From NCBI GenBank assembly GCA_965204565.1, contig CBDBEU010000004.1, forward strand, positions 868,001 to 932,000: 64,000 nucleotides of DNA, in the 5' to 3' direction. The notes below the pieces were generated by a model. The model had not been told where the DNA came from and did not search any database. It saw only the letters and a program-made list of their open reading frames with translations. A program made the position numbers and the translations under genes. The first letter of the stretch is position 1, and each line of letters opens with the position of its first letter. This DNA comes from CBDBEU01 sp965204565. GTDB lineage: Bacteria > Pseudomonadota > Alphaproteobacteria > Rhizobiales > TMED25. Shown here piece by piece: positions 27,052 to 38,600 of this stretch.

Positions 27052-27672
27052 TTGGCGATCGGGTTCGACAACAGCCCGATACCCACGCTCGATACGCCGG
27101 CCGAATTCAACCGCATCCGCGCTGCCCATGTCGCCCGGACCGCCCTTTACGGTTATCTGAAAACCCGAACGGGCATCCGCTATCCGGCTATTTTTCAGGA
27201 TGATCGATTTACCGTGTCGATCAACCTTTCGAAGTCTCGGATGTTCGCCGCTTGCCTCGCTGATCCGACCGGCTTCGCAACTGCGCCTGTGGCACGCGAC
27301 AGCGATATATCGAGCGATGAAAATGCCGCCTTTGCGCGCGTCTGTTATGGTGAGGCCCTCGGCCGGACGGCATCGGAAAGCACACTCCGGATCGATCCGG
27401 CTGAGGCCACCGCCCGGTTTGCCGAATGTTGCAGTGCCGTCAACCGGGGCCCGGCGGCCATCGGCGAGGCCGCATTTACCCAGAGCCCCGAGGCATCAAT
27501 CGAGTCGGCGCTGATTGACGATGAACTCAAACAGTACGATACCGAAATCGTCGGTAATTTGATCCGGTTCCGCTGGCGCGATGTGCGTGATCAACTGAAA
27601 AGACGGCTTGATGCAGACGCGCCGGGCATCGCACGGACGGGTGAAGCCGAAACACCTCCGACATGCGCATGA
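27052..27672 (+). CDS. Hypothetical protein, possibly N-terminally truncated
   Basis: The frame encodes about 206 residues that read like a real protein: TLDTPAEFNRIRAAHVARTA, LYGYLKTRTGIRYPAIFQDD, then a long stretch to the end including IVGNLIRFRWRDVRDQLKRR. I have a faint recollection of similar uncharacterised Rhizobiales proteins but cannot assign a family or function. No ribosome binding site is seen at the TTG at 27052. The frame stays open upstream into unrelated sequence, so the true start is uncertain or lost. Confidence 0.4.
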   Translation: MAIGFDNSPIPTLDTPAEFNRIRAAHVARTALYGYLKTRTGIRYPAIFQDDRFTVSINLSKSRMFAACLADPTGFATAPVARDSDISSDENAAFARVCYGEALGRTASESTLRIDPAEATARFAECCSAVNRGPAAIGEAAFTQSPEASIESALIDDELKQYDTEIVGNLIRFRWRDVRDQLKRRLDADAPGIARTGEAETPPTCA

Positions 27673-27841
27673 CGGCTTCGCACGCCATCTCCGCTTTTAC
27701 AGACATCGCATGGGCAATGAACTCTATCCGCCCACACCGGCAGCGCGGCAAGCAGCCGGCATTCACATCACCATTTGCCCTTGCCGCAATGATTGGTGAA
27801 ATTCCGGGAGGCCCGTGTCATAATGCGACGGTCACCCTTGG

Positions 27842-27917
<76 letters not shown>

Positions 27918-28186
27918 GGTATTTCAAGGAGTTGGAGAAAAATGTTCGGCTGACCACCCTGGAACGCCCCGCTAAAGCAACCAGAAAGCAACAAACAGCG
28001 GTCGCGGCAGGGTGTTTAGTGTCCGTGAAGAACGCAAGTAGAGCGTGGACACAAATGAAAGAGAGTGTGGCCAAAGGCCGCGATCACCTTTTAATGCCCC
28101 GCGGGAACCTGCACAAATTCACTCAAAATATCGTGGTAGAGTTCACAGATCTTTACACTCAAAAAAGGGCAGCATATCATTCCACC

Positions 28187-28404
28187 ATGAAAACTTTATT
28201 GATCATACCTCTGCTGCTGTCACTCATCTCATTTCCCGGTTGAAGCGCGGATCTTGATAAAGGTGTTGTTGCTTTGCGAACGGCGACTTTGCGACTGCAC
28301 TCAAAGAATGGACACCCCTTGCCGAACAGGGGGATGCCCCTGCCCAAGTCTATCTGGGTCAGATGTATGCCACTGGAGAGGGTGTCCTGCAGGATGCCGC
28401 GCCT
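28187..28404 (+). pseudogene. Sel1-repeat secreted protein, truncated, with in-frame TGA and frameshift
   Basis: The ATG at 28187 starts a signal peptide (MKTLLIIPLLLSLISFPG), followed by TGA at 28241-28243 and then SADLDKGVVALR, where a Trp-Ser-Ala-Asp junction is usual. A frame change leads to FATALKEWTPLAEQGDAPAQ and YLGQMYATGEGVLQDA, a clear Sel1 (TPR-like) repeat. After about 28404 the repeat pattern ends. Sel1 proteins are periplasmic or cytosolic scaffolds, often in host interaction; the partner is not deducible here. Confidence 0.7.
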
Positions 28405-28569
28405 GCCGATCATCGACGCCGGCGGGTTCAGGAAGGCGCCAAGGGAAAGGCGGGCGGGCCAGGAATCGCTGGATTCGTAGCGGAGAACGGCCTTGCGGGA
28501 AGCATGCAATCGAGCGATCGGAGATCGAATTCGATCATTAATCTCAAGACAACCGACCGGAGCCAAACG

Positions 28570-29508
28570 ATGAGCGACCTACCAACGAAATCGGCAAAAG
28601 AGGAAGAACTCGATCTGATCTTCGCCGAGGAGTTTTCGTGCGATCCGAATTTCACACTCCAATACTTTCGAGAGGCGTTTCCCGAAATCGGAAATGTGAA
28701 AATCGAAGATGTGGCAATCCAGCCAAAACTTCACGACGGAGGTTACGGGGACTTGCTCGTATTGGCCAAGGCAAACGGCAAAAGCCATGCGCTGCTTATC
28801 GAACACAAAATATCCGCCGGCCCTGCCCCCCGACAGGCCGAGAGGTACAGGAATCACGCAACGCATCTGAGCTCCGAAGGCCGGAGTGTTGTCACCGCTC
28901 TTGTCGCTCCGCGCGCCTATATCGGCGAAACGAAAGAGTACGGTCTGAGACTGAATCTCGAGGATGTAATCGAATTCATGGCGAATCCGGGGGAGGCGCG
29001 GTTAAACTATCGCAAGGCTCGAGTGATGCGAGCCATCGAAAAAAAGAAAGCCTCCGGAGTACAGGTTCCCGACGAGCGCGTGAGAGAACTTCATCGAAGA
29101 TATCGTCAGACAGCCGGGCGTTTCTGCGCATGTTCCCACATATCTCTGTCATTCCCAACTCTGAAGCTGGAATACTATGATGGAGACGCTTGGATCTGGC
29201 CGATACATCATCCAGACTTGCCGAACGGAATCGAACTGCGCCACCGGCTTTGGACATCAGTGAAAGATGAAGAAGGCCAAGTCGATCTTATCGTACGCGA
29301 AGCCGATGAAAATCAGAAATCCCGTTTCGAGAGCAAAAACTCGGACCGGTATCGATATTCCGCATTCAGCCTAAAGAGTTCGAAACCGGGAGTCCAGTTG
29401 AGCGTGATATTGCCGGCTTTGAAGTCGCATGCGGAATACTCCGGGGAGGTCGTCGAACGCGCTTGTTCGACAATGGCGGAATTGGTCGCCTGGTACACAG
29501 GCGATTGA
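28570..29508 (+). CDS. PD-(D/E)XK nuclease superfamily protein
   Basis: The 312-residue protein has the core of the restriction-enzyme-like fold: Asp61 in GGYGDLLVLA, then Glu78 and Lys80 in LLIEHKISAG, with Gln89 in APRQAERYRNH in the usual following helix. Such nucleases act in restriction, phage defence or DNA repair. The C-terminal half (PNGIELRHRLWTSVKDEEGQ, SAFSLKSSKPGVQ) has no assigned domain and could bind DNA. The ATG at 28570 has a GGAG about 10 nt before it. It sits alone between a Sel1 pseudogene and an IS5 copy, with no methylase or partner gene, and its codon use looks less GC-rich than the core. Confidence 0.68.
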   Translation: MSDLPTKSAKEEELDLIFAEEFSCDPNFTLQYFREAFPEIGNVKIEDVAIQPKLHDGGYGDLLVLAKANGKSHALLIEHKISAGPAPRQAERYRNHATHLSSEGRSVVTALVAPRAYIGETKEYGLRLNLEDVIEFMANPGEARLNYRKARVMRAIEKKKASGVQVPDERVRELHRRYRQTAGRFCACSHISLSFPTLKLEYYDGDAWIWPIHHPDLPNGIELRHRLWTSVKDEEGQVDLIVREADENQKSRFESKNSDRYRYSAFSLKSSKPGVQLSVILPALKSHAEYSGEVVERACSTMAELVAWYTGD

Positions 29509-29601
29509 CCGAGCGGCCCACCGGCAGCGCCCGCCCTGAAGGCTTCCGGTCGTTCGGCACGGCTACAAAAACGCGCCGCAAAACCGGTACGCGCGGCAGG
29601 T

Positions 29602-30752
29602 GGACGCCCTGAGCCCCCTTGGCTTTGAGCGTGTTGGCGTGATTCCGTGGGGGTATCAGCGACGGAGGGTACGATGGCTGCACAGCGCGGGTTGTTCGAT
29701 CCGGATGAGCGCTACGCGGCGTTATCGAAGGCGGGAGATCCGCTGGAGCGGCTTGCAGGGGTTATCGACTTCGAGCTCTTTCGGCCAGAGTTGGATGCGA
29801 CGCTTGATCGTTCCGATGGCAGGCAGGGCGGGCGCCCGCCGATGGCGCCGGACGAGACGACCATCCGGCGGTTCCGGGAAGCCCTGGTGAGGACCGGCGC
29901 GGTGGAGAAACTCTTCGCCCGGTTCGACGCGCATCTTAAGGACGCCGGATATCTCGCCCGGATATCTCGCCATGGGCGGGCAGATCGTCGATGCCACCAT
30001 CGTGGCGGCCCCGCGCCGGCGCATGACCGATGCCGGGAAGGAGATCGTCAAGGGCGGGAGCATCCCGCCTGATTGGCAGGCCAATCCCCGGAAACCGGCG
30101 CAAAAGGATCGCGACGCGCGTTGGACGCTCAAGCCAGGGCGCAGGAAGACGCGCCCGGACGGCACGGCGATGGGCGCAATCGCCACGCCGGTGTTCGGCT
30201 GCAAATCCCATATCAATGCCGACCGGCGCCACGGCTTCGTCCGGACATGGATCGTCACCGACGCCGCCCGGCATGACGGACGCGTAGCGGGCGGGCTTCC
30301 GGATCAGGCGAACACCGGCTCGACTGTCCGGGCGGACACGGCGTATCGGTCGCAGAGGAACGAGAAGAAAATCGCCCGGGCCGGGCTGACCCCGAAGGTC
30401 CATTTCCGCCGCCCGTCCGGCAAGCCGATGCCCGTGCATCACGAGAGGGCCAATGCTGCACGGTCGAAGGTCCGATCCGCGATCGAACATCCCTTCGCCG
30501 GGATGAAGGCACGAATGGGGCTCTTCGTCCGCACCATCGGCTTCGACCGGGGGAGGGCCAGGATCGGCATGGCCAGGATCGCAGTCAACATGAGACGGCT
30601 CCTGTTCCGGGAGCGCAAAGGCGCCGTGGCATAGCCCAGCCCCAGGAAACCAAATCCCGAACCACAACCCAGGCAAGGGGCCGACACGCATCGCGGCCGT
30701 AAATGCGCTCTCGTCACCCGATTCCAGGCAGAAGGCAGGGGTCTGCAGGGTG
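29602..30752 (+). mobile_element. IS5-family element, copy A (frameshifted transposase)
   Basis: The left end GGACGCCCTGAG and right end CTGCAGGGTG form weak inverted repeats, and both are shared with copy B at 46.1 kb. The transposase starts at 29674 (MAAQRGLFDPDERYAALSKA) and breaks after AHLKDAGY. The second frame begins MGGQIVDATIVAAPRRRMTD and carries ARWTLKPGRRK, NADRRHGFVRTWIVTDAARH, VRADTAYRSQRNEKKIARAG and the end VRSAIEHPFAGMKARMGLFV. The break is caused by a 13-nt duplication. The right end abuts an IS3-type fragment. Confidence 0.82.
29946..29971. repeat. 13-nt tandem duplication that frameshifts the IS5 transposase
   Basis: CGGATATCTCGCC occurs twice in a row (29946-29958, 29959-29971). 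Removing one copy restores the frame from DAGYLA directly into MGGQIVDAT. It is a simple slippage or duplication event. Confidence 0.9.
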
Positions 30753-31440
30753 TTTAGCTTGCCTTGCTGCCGGGTATATGGTGGTTACGGGTATCGCCGC
30801 ATCCACCGGCTGCCTGGGCAGGATGGCCGGTGTGTCGGCCTGAACAGGGTCAAGCGCATCCGGCGAGGTGAGAAGGGCTGAAGGTTCCGATCATGCAACC
30901 CGAGAGACACCGACTGCGGTTGAACGATGGATCATGCATCCGTCTTTGCCCGACGGCGAAGAACCATGTCCGGTGTTATGACTTCGTGACGGACCGCACC
31001 CATCACGGCAAAGCATTCCGTGTGCTTGCGGTCATCGATGAGTACACCCGTGAGTGCCCGGCCATCCATGTCCGGCGCAAGCTCGACAGCCGGGACGTGC
31101 TGCATGTCCCGGGCAAGCTGTTTGTCCGGCACGGTGCACCCGAGCACATTCGTTCAGACAATGGCCCTGAGTTCGTTGCCGCCGCGGTGCGTGATCGGCT
31201 TGCCGGCTCAACGTCAAGACGCTCTACATCAAGCCGGACAGCCCATGGGAGAACGGCTATTGTGAGAGCTTTGATGGAAAGCTGAGGGATGAATGTCTGA
31301 ACCGGGAAATCTTCACCACACTCACCCAGGCGCAGATCCTGATCGAGCAGTGGTGGCGCTTCTACAACACCGAGAGGCCGCACTCGTCGCCGGGCTGTCG
31401 CCCACCTGCACCTGAAACGGTATTGCCGAGGAGGCCGACA
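30753..31440 (+). mobile_element. IS3-family (IS407-like) OrfB fragment, frameshifted
   Basis: Starting at the right border of IS5 copy A, the plus strand reads YGYRRIHRLPGQDGRCVGLN, then from 30893 HRLRLNDGSCIRLCPTAKNH, FRVLAVIDEYTRECPAIHVR (first catalytic Asp region), EHIRSDNGPEFVAAAVRDRL (second Asp), and after a frame change PDSPWENGYCESFDGKLRDE (catalytic Glu) and EQWWRFYNTERPHSSPGCRP. This is the integrase-like OrfB of IS407-type elements. Its N-terminus and orfA are absent, probably because IS5 inserted there and the left part was deleted. Confidence 0.78.
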
Positions 31441-31690
31441 ATCCCATACGCTGCAACCCTGATCGGCAGAACCGCCGATTGGACGGTGGTCAGGTTGCAA
31501 CTCAAAGGCCGGATCACCAGAAAGACCTCGCACAAGTGGGAAGGCACGCGCTATGACAATATCGTTGTCTCGTGGCTCATGCTTGACCGCAAGGAGCCGG
31601 TCAGCCCCTATGAAAAACTTATTGCGGATTATGTAACGTGCAATGACCTCACCCACTTTTTTCCGCCGTCCCCCGTGCTAAACAAAAGCC

Positions 31691-33934
<2,244 letters not shown>

Positions 33935-33937
33935 GCC

Positions 33938-35035
33938 TCAAGCTTCAGCAGGGCTGCTGGCAGGGCTTGCAGGCGCCTTGCTGCCACCAATGATCACCGT
34001 CTTGGTGGGATAGGCAAAGGCGATGCCTTCATCTTCGAAGCTTTTGAAAATATTGAAATATATCGCCTGCTGAACATCCATGAACTTGGAATATTCCGGG
34101 CTCTTCACATAATAGGCGACCTCGAAATCGAGCGAGAAATCGCCATAGGAGGCAAAATGCGCGCGGCCGAAACGCACCATTTCCTCGGCCTCGACAATCT
34201 CGCGCAACATGTCCGGAATGCGCTTCAGCGTCTCGAACGGCGTTTCATAGACAACCCCGAGGGTGAATACCCCGCGGCGTTCATGCATGCGGCGCATATT
34301 GCGCAGCCGCGTGGACAAAAGATCGGCATTGGGCACCACCAGCTGTTCGCCCGACAGACTGCGCAGCCGTGTGGTCTTGACGCCGATGCGTTCAATGGTG
34401 CCGGAAAATTCGCCGAAGATGACGAAATCGCCGACCACGAACGGCTTGTCGAGAATGATCGCCAGCGAAGAGAACAGATCGCCGAGAATATTCTGTGCCG
34501 CCAGCGCAATGGCAATGCCGCCAATCCCCAGCCCCGCCACCAGCGTGGTGACGTCGAGCCCCAGATTGTCGAGCACCATGAGTATCGCCAGCGACCAGAT
34601 GGCGGTGCGCGCCAGGAACCTGATCAGTGAAATCGCGTTTTTGATGCTGGTCGCGGCCGCGTCCTGGCGCGAGACATGCTGTAGCGCATAGATCGCGACG
34701 ATCGCATCGGCGATCAGCGCCGCCTGCAGCACCACCGCGATGGTGACCACCGATTTGACGATGCCGCTCGTCTGTCCGGACAAATCGAGCAGGAACGAGC
34801 CGGCAAACAGCGCCATGATTGCGATGAACAGGATTGAAAAGCGCCGCGCGATGCCGCGCACCATCGCCCGCCAGCCGGCGGGGTTGACCTGGGCGGCACG
34901 GGCGGTGCGTGCCATCACCGACCATCTGATGCCGGCAAGCACCAGGAACACCGCAATCGCAACCATGCCGGCAGCGCCGAAGTCTGACACCTTGATGCCG
35001 AAAATCTCGAAATTGAGTGCTATCAGGTCAAGCAT
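33938..35035 (-). CDS. MscS-family mechanosensitive ion channel
   Basis: The 365-residue inner-membrane protein has four to five predicted transmembrane segments, followed by the pore helix and beta domain of small-conductance mechanosensitive channels. The pore helix is GLGIGGIAIALAAQNILGDL, with small residues lining one face. The cytosolic beta domain has VVGDFVIFGEFSGTIERIGV and GEQLVVPNADLLSTRLRN. It would release solutes upon hypo-osmotic shock. The ATG at 35035 is preferred over an in-frame TTG six bases upstream. Confidence 0.9.
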   Translation of the reverse strand: MLDLIALNFEIFGIKVSDFGAAGMVAIAVFLVLAGIRWSVMARTARAAQVNPAGWRAMVRGIARRFSILFIAIMALFAGSFLLDLSGQTSGIVKSVVTIAVVLQAALIADAIVAIYALQHVSRQDAAATSIKNAISLIRFLARTAIWSLAILMVLDNLGLDVTTLVAGLGIGGIAIALAAQNILGDLFSSLAIILDKPFVVGDFVIFGEFSGTIERIGVKTTRLRSLSGEQLVVPNADLLSTRLRNMRRMHERRGVFTLGVVYETPFETLKRIPDMLREIVEAEEMVRFGRAHFASYGDFSLDFEVAYYVKSPEYSKFMDVQQAIYFNIFKSFEDEGIAFAYPTKTVIIGGSKAPASPASSPAEA

Positions 35036-35081
35036 CGTCAATCTTGGCTGGCGTGGAGTGTTGCCATGCTTGAGCCGGCAT

Positions 35082-35825
35082 TCAGCCCACCCGTTTCCAG
35101 CTGTCGCCGATCAGGTGTTCTTGCGGCCGGAAGCGCGCCTTGTAGCTCATTTTGGGTGAGTCTTCGACCCAGTAGCCGAGATAGACATGGGCCAGGCCAA
35201 GCTCGAAGGCGCGGCGCATATGGTCGAGCACCATATAGGTGCCAAGACCGCGCGGTGCCTCATTCACATCGTAGAAACTGTAGATCATCGAAAGCCCGTC
35301 GCGCAGCCGATCGACCAGCGCCACACCCACCAGCCGGCCATCGTCGCCGCTGTTTCCGACCCGGTATTCGACCAGGTGCGTGTCCGAGGTGCCGGTCTCA
35401 ATCATCTGTGCATAATCGAATGGCGTCATGTCGGCCATGCCGCCATCGCTGTGGCGCGCGTCGAGATAGCCGCGGAAAATCTCATATTGCTCGAGCGTCG
35501 CCACCGGCGCCAGCACGTTGGTGGCCAGGTCGCGGTTGCGCGCAAGAACGCGCCTGAATGAGCGCGTGAGGTCAAACTCATCGACCACCACGCGCACTGA
35601 GGTGCACGCGGCACAACTGTCGCAGGCCGGCCGGTAGACGATATTCTGGCTGCGCCGGAAGCCGAGATTCGACAGCGCGTTGTTGAGCTCGCGGCCCTCA
35701 GGGCCGGCCAGATGGGCGAACACCTTGCGCTCCACCTGCCCGGAAAGATACGGGCAGGGCGCCGGCGCGGTCAGATAGAACTGCGCCGGGGTCTCCAATT
35801 TGGTGTCGGTCGTATTGCGGCCCAT
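35082..35825 (-). CDS. bpt: Aspartate/glutamate leucyltransferase (Ate/Bpt family)
   Basis: Bpt attaches leucine from Leu-tRNA to proteins with N-terminal Asp or Glu, marking them for ClpSAP degradation (bacterial N-end rule). The 247-residue protein has the family's N-terminal cysteine cluster YRPACDSCAACTSVRV and the ATE C-terminal domain with SFYDVNEAPRGLGTYMVLDH and YLGYWVEDSPKMSYKARFRP. The ATG at 35825 follows GGAGA; upstream codons in the same frame are non-homologous. Confidence 0.92.
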   Translation of the reverse strand: MGRNTTDTKLETPAQFYLTAPAPCPYLSGQVERKVFAHLAGPEGRELNNALSNLGFRRSQNIVYRPACDSCAACTSVRVVVDEFDLTRSFRRVLARNRDLATNVLAPVATLEQYEIFRGYLDARHSDGGMADMTPFDYAQMIETGTSDTHLVEYRVGNSGDDGRLVGVALVDRLRDGLSMIYSFYDVNEAPRGLGTYMVLDHMRRAFELGLAHVYLGYWVEDSPKMSYKARFRPQEHLIGDSWKRVG

Positions 35826-36024
35826 CAACGAGTCTCCATCGCGCGCGCCGCAAGATTCGCGCGCCGACAATTTTAACCAGCCGAACGAGGTTGACCAAGG
35901 GGACTTTTGCCTGCCCTATCTCCGGCGCACATGTCTTTGCCGCACCATGCGGTTTCGTCTATAGCGGAACACATGAAAGGTGCCGCAGATGCAGTGCCGG
36001 CTTTGCGTGTGAGGGGAAATTCCC

Positions 36025-36827
36025 ATGGGTGAGAAAGTTGCATTCATTGGCCTGGGGGTCATAGGCTATCCGATGGCCGGCCATCTGGCCGCCGCCGGCC
36101 ATGACGTAACGGTCTATAACCGCACCGCCGCAAAGGCTGACAAATGGGTCGGCGAGCATGGCGGCGCCCTGGCCTCCACCCCGCGTGGCGCTGCCGAAGG
36201 TGTCAGTGTCGTCTTTGCCTGTGCCGGCAATGACAATGACGTGCGCGCGGTGATGCTGGGCGATGAGGGCGCGCTCGCTGGCATGGAAAAAGGCAGCGTG
36301 CTGGTCGATCACACCACCGCATCCGCCCATGTGGCGCGCGACATCCACACCACCGCCAAGGCCGCCGGTATCGGCTTTGTTGATGCGCCGGTCTCGGGGG
36401 CGGTCAGGCGGGTGCGGAGAACGGCGCGCTCACCGTGATGGGCGCCGGCCAGCTTACCAAGATGGTCAACCAGATCTGCATTGCCGGCGTGGTGCAGGGC
36501 CTGGCCGAAGGGCTCCATTTCGCCAAGGCGGTGGGGCTCGACGGTCGCGCCGTGGTCGATGTCATCTCCAAGGGCGCGGCCCAGTCATGGCAGATGGAAA
36601 ACCGCTACGAGACCATGCTGGACGATGAGTTCGAATTCGGCTTTGCAGTCGAATGGATGAGGAAAGACCTTGCGATCATTCTCGAACAGGGCCGCCAGAC
36701 CGGCACCCAATTGCCGGTGACCGCCCTAGTCGACCAGTTCTACGCCGAGGTGATGGCGATGGGCGGCGCGCGCTGGGACACATCGAGCCTCATCTCGCGG
36801 CTGGAGGAGAACAAGCCGAAGGGGTGA
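36025..36827 (+). pseudogene. 3-hydroxyisobutyrate dehydrogenase-family reductase, frameshifted with internal deletion
   Basis: Beta-hydroxyacid dehydrogenases reduce or oxidise short hydroxy acids using NAD(P). The first frame carries the Rossmann motif VAFIGLGVIGYPMAGHLAAA and VDHTTASAHVARDIHTTAKA up to FVDAPVSG. A frame change near 36405 leads to AENGALTVM, joined directly to GAGQLTKMVNQICIAGVVQG; about 30 residues that normally lie between are missing. The rest, with the catalytic lysine in GAGQLTKMVNQ, runs to a normal end in LISRLEENKPKG. The ATG at 36025 has a GGGGAAA upstream. Confidence 0.82.
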
Positions 36828-36833
36828 GGGGGG

Positions 36834-37211
36834 CTATTTGGCGGCGGTGCGTTCTGATGGCCGTGACTTCTTATTCGCAGGCATGGATTTGCGCAGCGCG
36901 TCATTGATACGGGTCTGCCACCGGGCCCCACTAGCCTTGTAATATTCCAGTATGTCGGCGTCGATGCGCATCGTCATCTGCACCTTGGTGGGCGCTTTTT
37001 GCGGACCCCTGGTGCGCCTGTGGCGCTCGATCAAATGCGGCGCGATCTCATGCGCCGGCTTCATTTTGGCAAACTCTGCCTCGCTGATCTCCGGGTTTTC
37101 GGGGGCGGAACTGACAACCGCTTCCGACACGACGCGCGTGCGGCGGCGAGGGGGCTTGCCGACCTTCACAAATTCGCCCGTGCGAGTGTTTCGTGTCATC
37201 TTATGCTTCAT
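36834..37211 (-). CDS. BrnA-family antitoxin
   Basis: BrnA antitoxins repress their own operon and bind the BrnT ribonuclease toxin. The 125-residue protein starts at an ATG at 37211, inside the end of brnT, as is usual. The C-terminal ribbon-helix-helix-like domain is VQMTMRIDADILEYYKASGA followed by RWQTRINDALRKSM. A basic N-terminal extension (RNTRTGEFVKVGKPPRRRTR) is present. The antitoxin is intact although the toxin is broken. Confidence 0.83.
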   Translation of the reverse strand: MKHKMTRNTRTGEFVKVGKPPRRRTRVVSEAVVSSAPENPEISEAEFAKMKPAHEIAPHLIERHRRTRGPQKAPTKVQMTMRIDADILEYYKASGARWQTRINDALRKSMPANKKSRPSERTAAK

Positions 37212-37462
37212 AGAGCCGCCTTTCGCGTGAAGTTGCCTGTCGCAGCGAGATAATCCGGGTTTCATCCTCGCGGCCAGTGTAAATCATCACATAGACACGC
37301 TCGCCGATATAACCGATGGCGCGGTCACGGCGCTCACCATAACCTGGTGTCGCATCCTCCTGAAATGAGTGCCGTCTCCTATTCGAAATCCTCGGCGATG
37401 GCGAAATCGGCGCCGTGCTTGGCGATGTTTTCCCGGCGCTTTTGCTCATCCCATTGATACAT
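37201..37462 (-). pseudogene. BrnT-family toxin, inactivated
   Basis: From the ATG at 37462 the frame reads MYQWDEQKRRENIAKHGADF and AIAEDFE, then TAG at 37379-37381 where BrnT has Trp. A one-base deletion about 10 nt later moves the rest into the next frame: FQEDATPGYGERRDRAIGYI, ERVYVMIYTGREDETRIISL and RQATSRERRLYEA. Together they make a full-length BrnT (about 86 residues), so two small lesions killed it. It overlaps brnA by 11 nt, the normal operon layout. Confidence 0.8.
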
Positions 37463-37644
37463 CGCCCAAGCCTTGTTCTTATGCAGAATGTAGTTACAAT
37501 TTACCATTGTATCAAGTAAATTATATCGACAAAAAAGACAAGCAAACGTGACTGGCTGGAATCATCCCAAGACGTGGCCCGGCGATTGGAGAAATGCTCG
37601 CCGCCAGTGCTGCACTACCGCCATGCCGTCCGAGCACTCAGAAT

Positions 37645-38460
37645 TCAAAGCGCTTTTCTATTCACTCGATATCGGTGTGCCGATCCTCGATCTGCGCCAG
37701 CAGACCGACTGGGCGCGCCGCGCGTTGTCCACGTTGACGGCACGCTCTGGGTCACCGGCCACGTGGTGTGCGTCGCGACATTGTCCGGCACGACATGCAC
37801 GACCTTTCCGGCGGGCATGTCGTGCTCCGGCGCATTCAGGAAGCGGATGAACTCCTGATGCCTGTGCCGGCCCATGTTCCTGCCGAACTCCTCTCCGGCC
37901 AGCACGTTCGGCGCGACGAACAGCGTGGTCGTGCTGTTGCGTTTGTCATCATGGGTCATGGTCCGGCCACGGCCCTTTTTCGGCGGCCGGCCGGGTTGCG
38001 TTCGGTCCGGCGCCTGAATTTGCGACTTTTCATCCACCGAGAGCACCACTGCGTGCGCAGGAGGGCTGACGTAAAGCCCCACAATATCGTGCTGTTTCTC
38101 GACAAAAGCCGGATCTCGTGAGAGTCTGAACACCCGCCGGCGGTGCGGCGCCGGACCATGCGCCTGCCGAATCCTTCACATCGTCGAGGCCGCCGACCCC
38201 GCAGCGTCCCCATTGCGCGCAACTATCCGGTGCGTCGTTTCGTGCGGCGGCGGACGGATCACCCCGGCCGTCCTTTCATCCGGCGTCTTCGGCGTGCCGG
38301 GCGGGCGGCTTTTCTCGCGGAGCAGGACCATCCACGCCTTCAGCCATGAACCGTTCCTGCCAGCGCCATCGCTGCTCAACAGCACGATCCGGCATCGCCG
38401 GATGCGATATGATTGCTTTAAGCCGAATTCTATCCTCGGCCGTGATCGTCGGATGTGCTC
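37645..38460 (-). mobile_element. IS630-family transposase remnant
   Basis: The minus strand encodes, in several frames, ITAEDRIRLKAIISHPAMPD and RWRWQERFMAEGVDG (N-terminal helix-turn-helix, internally deleted), then FRLSRDPAFVEKQHDIVGLY, AVVLSVDEKSQIQAPDRTQP (first catalytic Asp), HRHQEFIRFLNAPEHDMPAG and VHVVPDNVATH (second Asp). The C-terminal part with the catalytic Glu is missing. At least three frame changes are present. Its ends were not found, apart from a striking palindrome 48 nt beyond its 5' side. Confidence 0.78.
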
Positions 38461-38507
38461 CAGTGCCTATCCCAAAGAATCGAACATCCGGAGCCGTTTG
38501 TCTCGAT

Positions 38508-38543
38508 CAATCCGATCTAGGGTCCGGACCCTAGATCGGATTG
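38508..38543. repeat. 36-nt perfect palindrome without spacer
   Basis: Bases 38508-38525 are the exact reverse complement of 38526-38543 (half-site CAATCCGATCTAGGGTCC). It lies between the IS630 and IS30 remnants. It could be two abutting identical IS ends or a protein-binding dyad; the sequence alone does not decide. Confidence 0.9.
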
Positions 38544-38600
38544 TATGTGCGTCGATGTGGCCTGGATCAGTTTGCACTAGCCCCAAAATGATAGTTGCGG

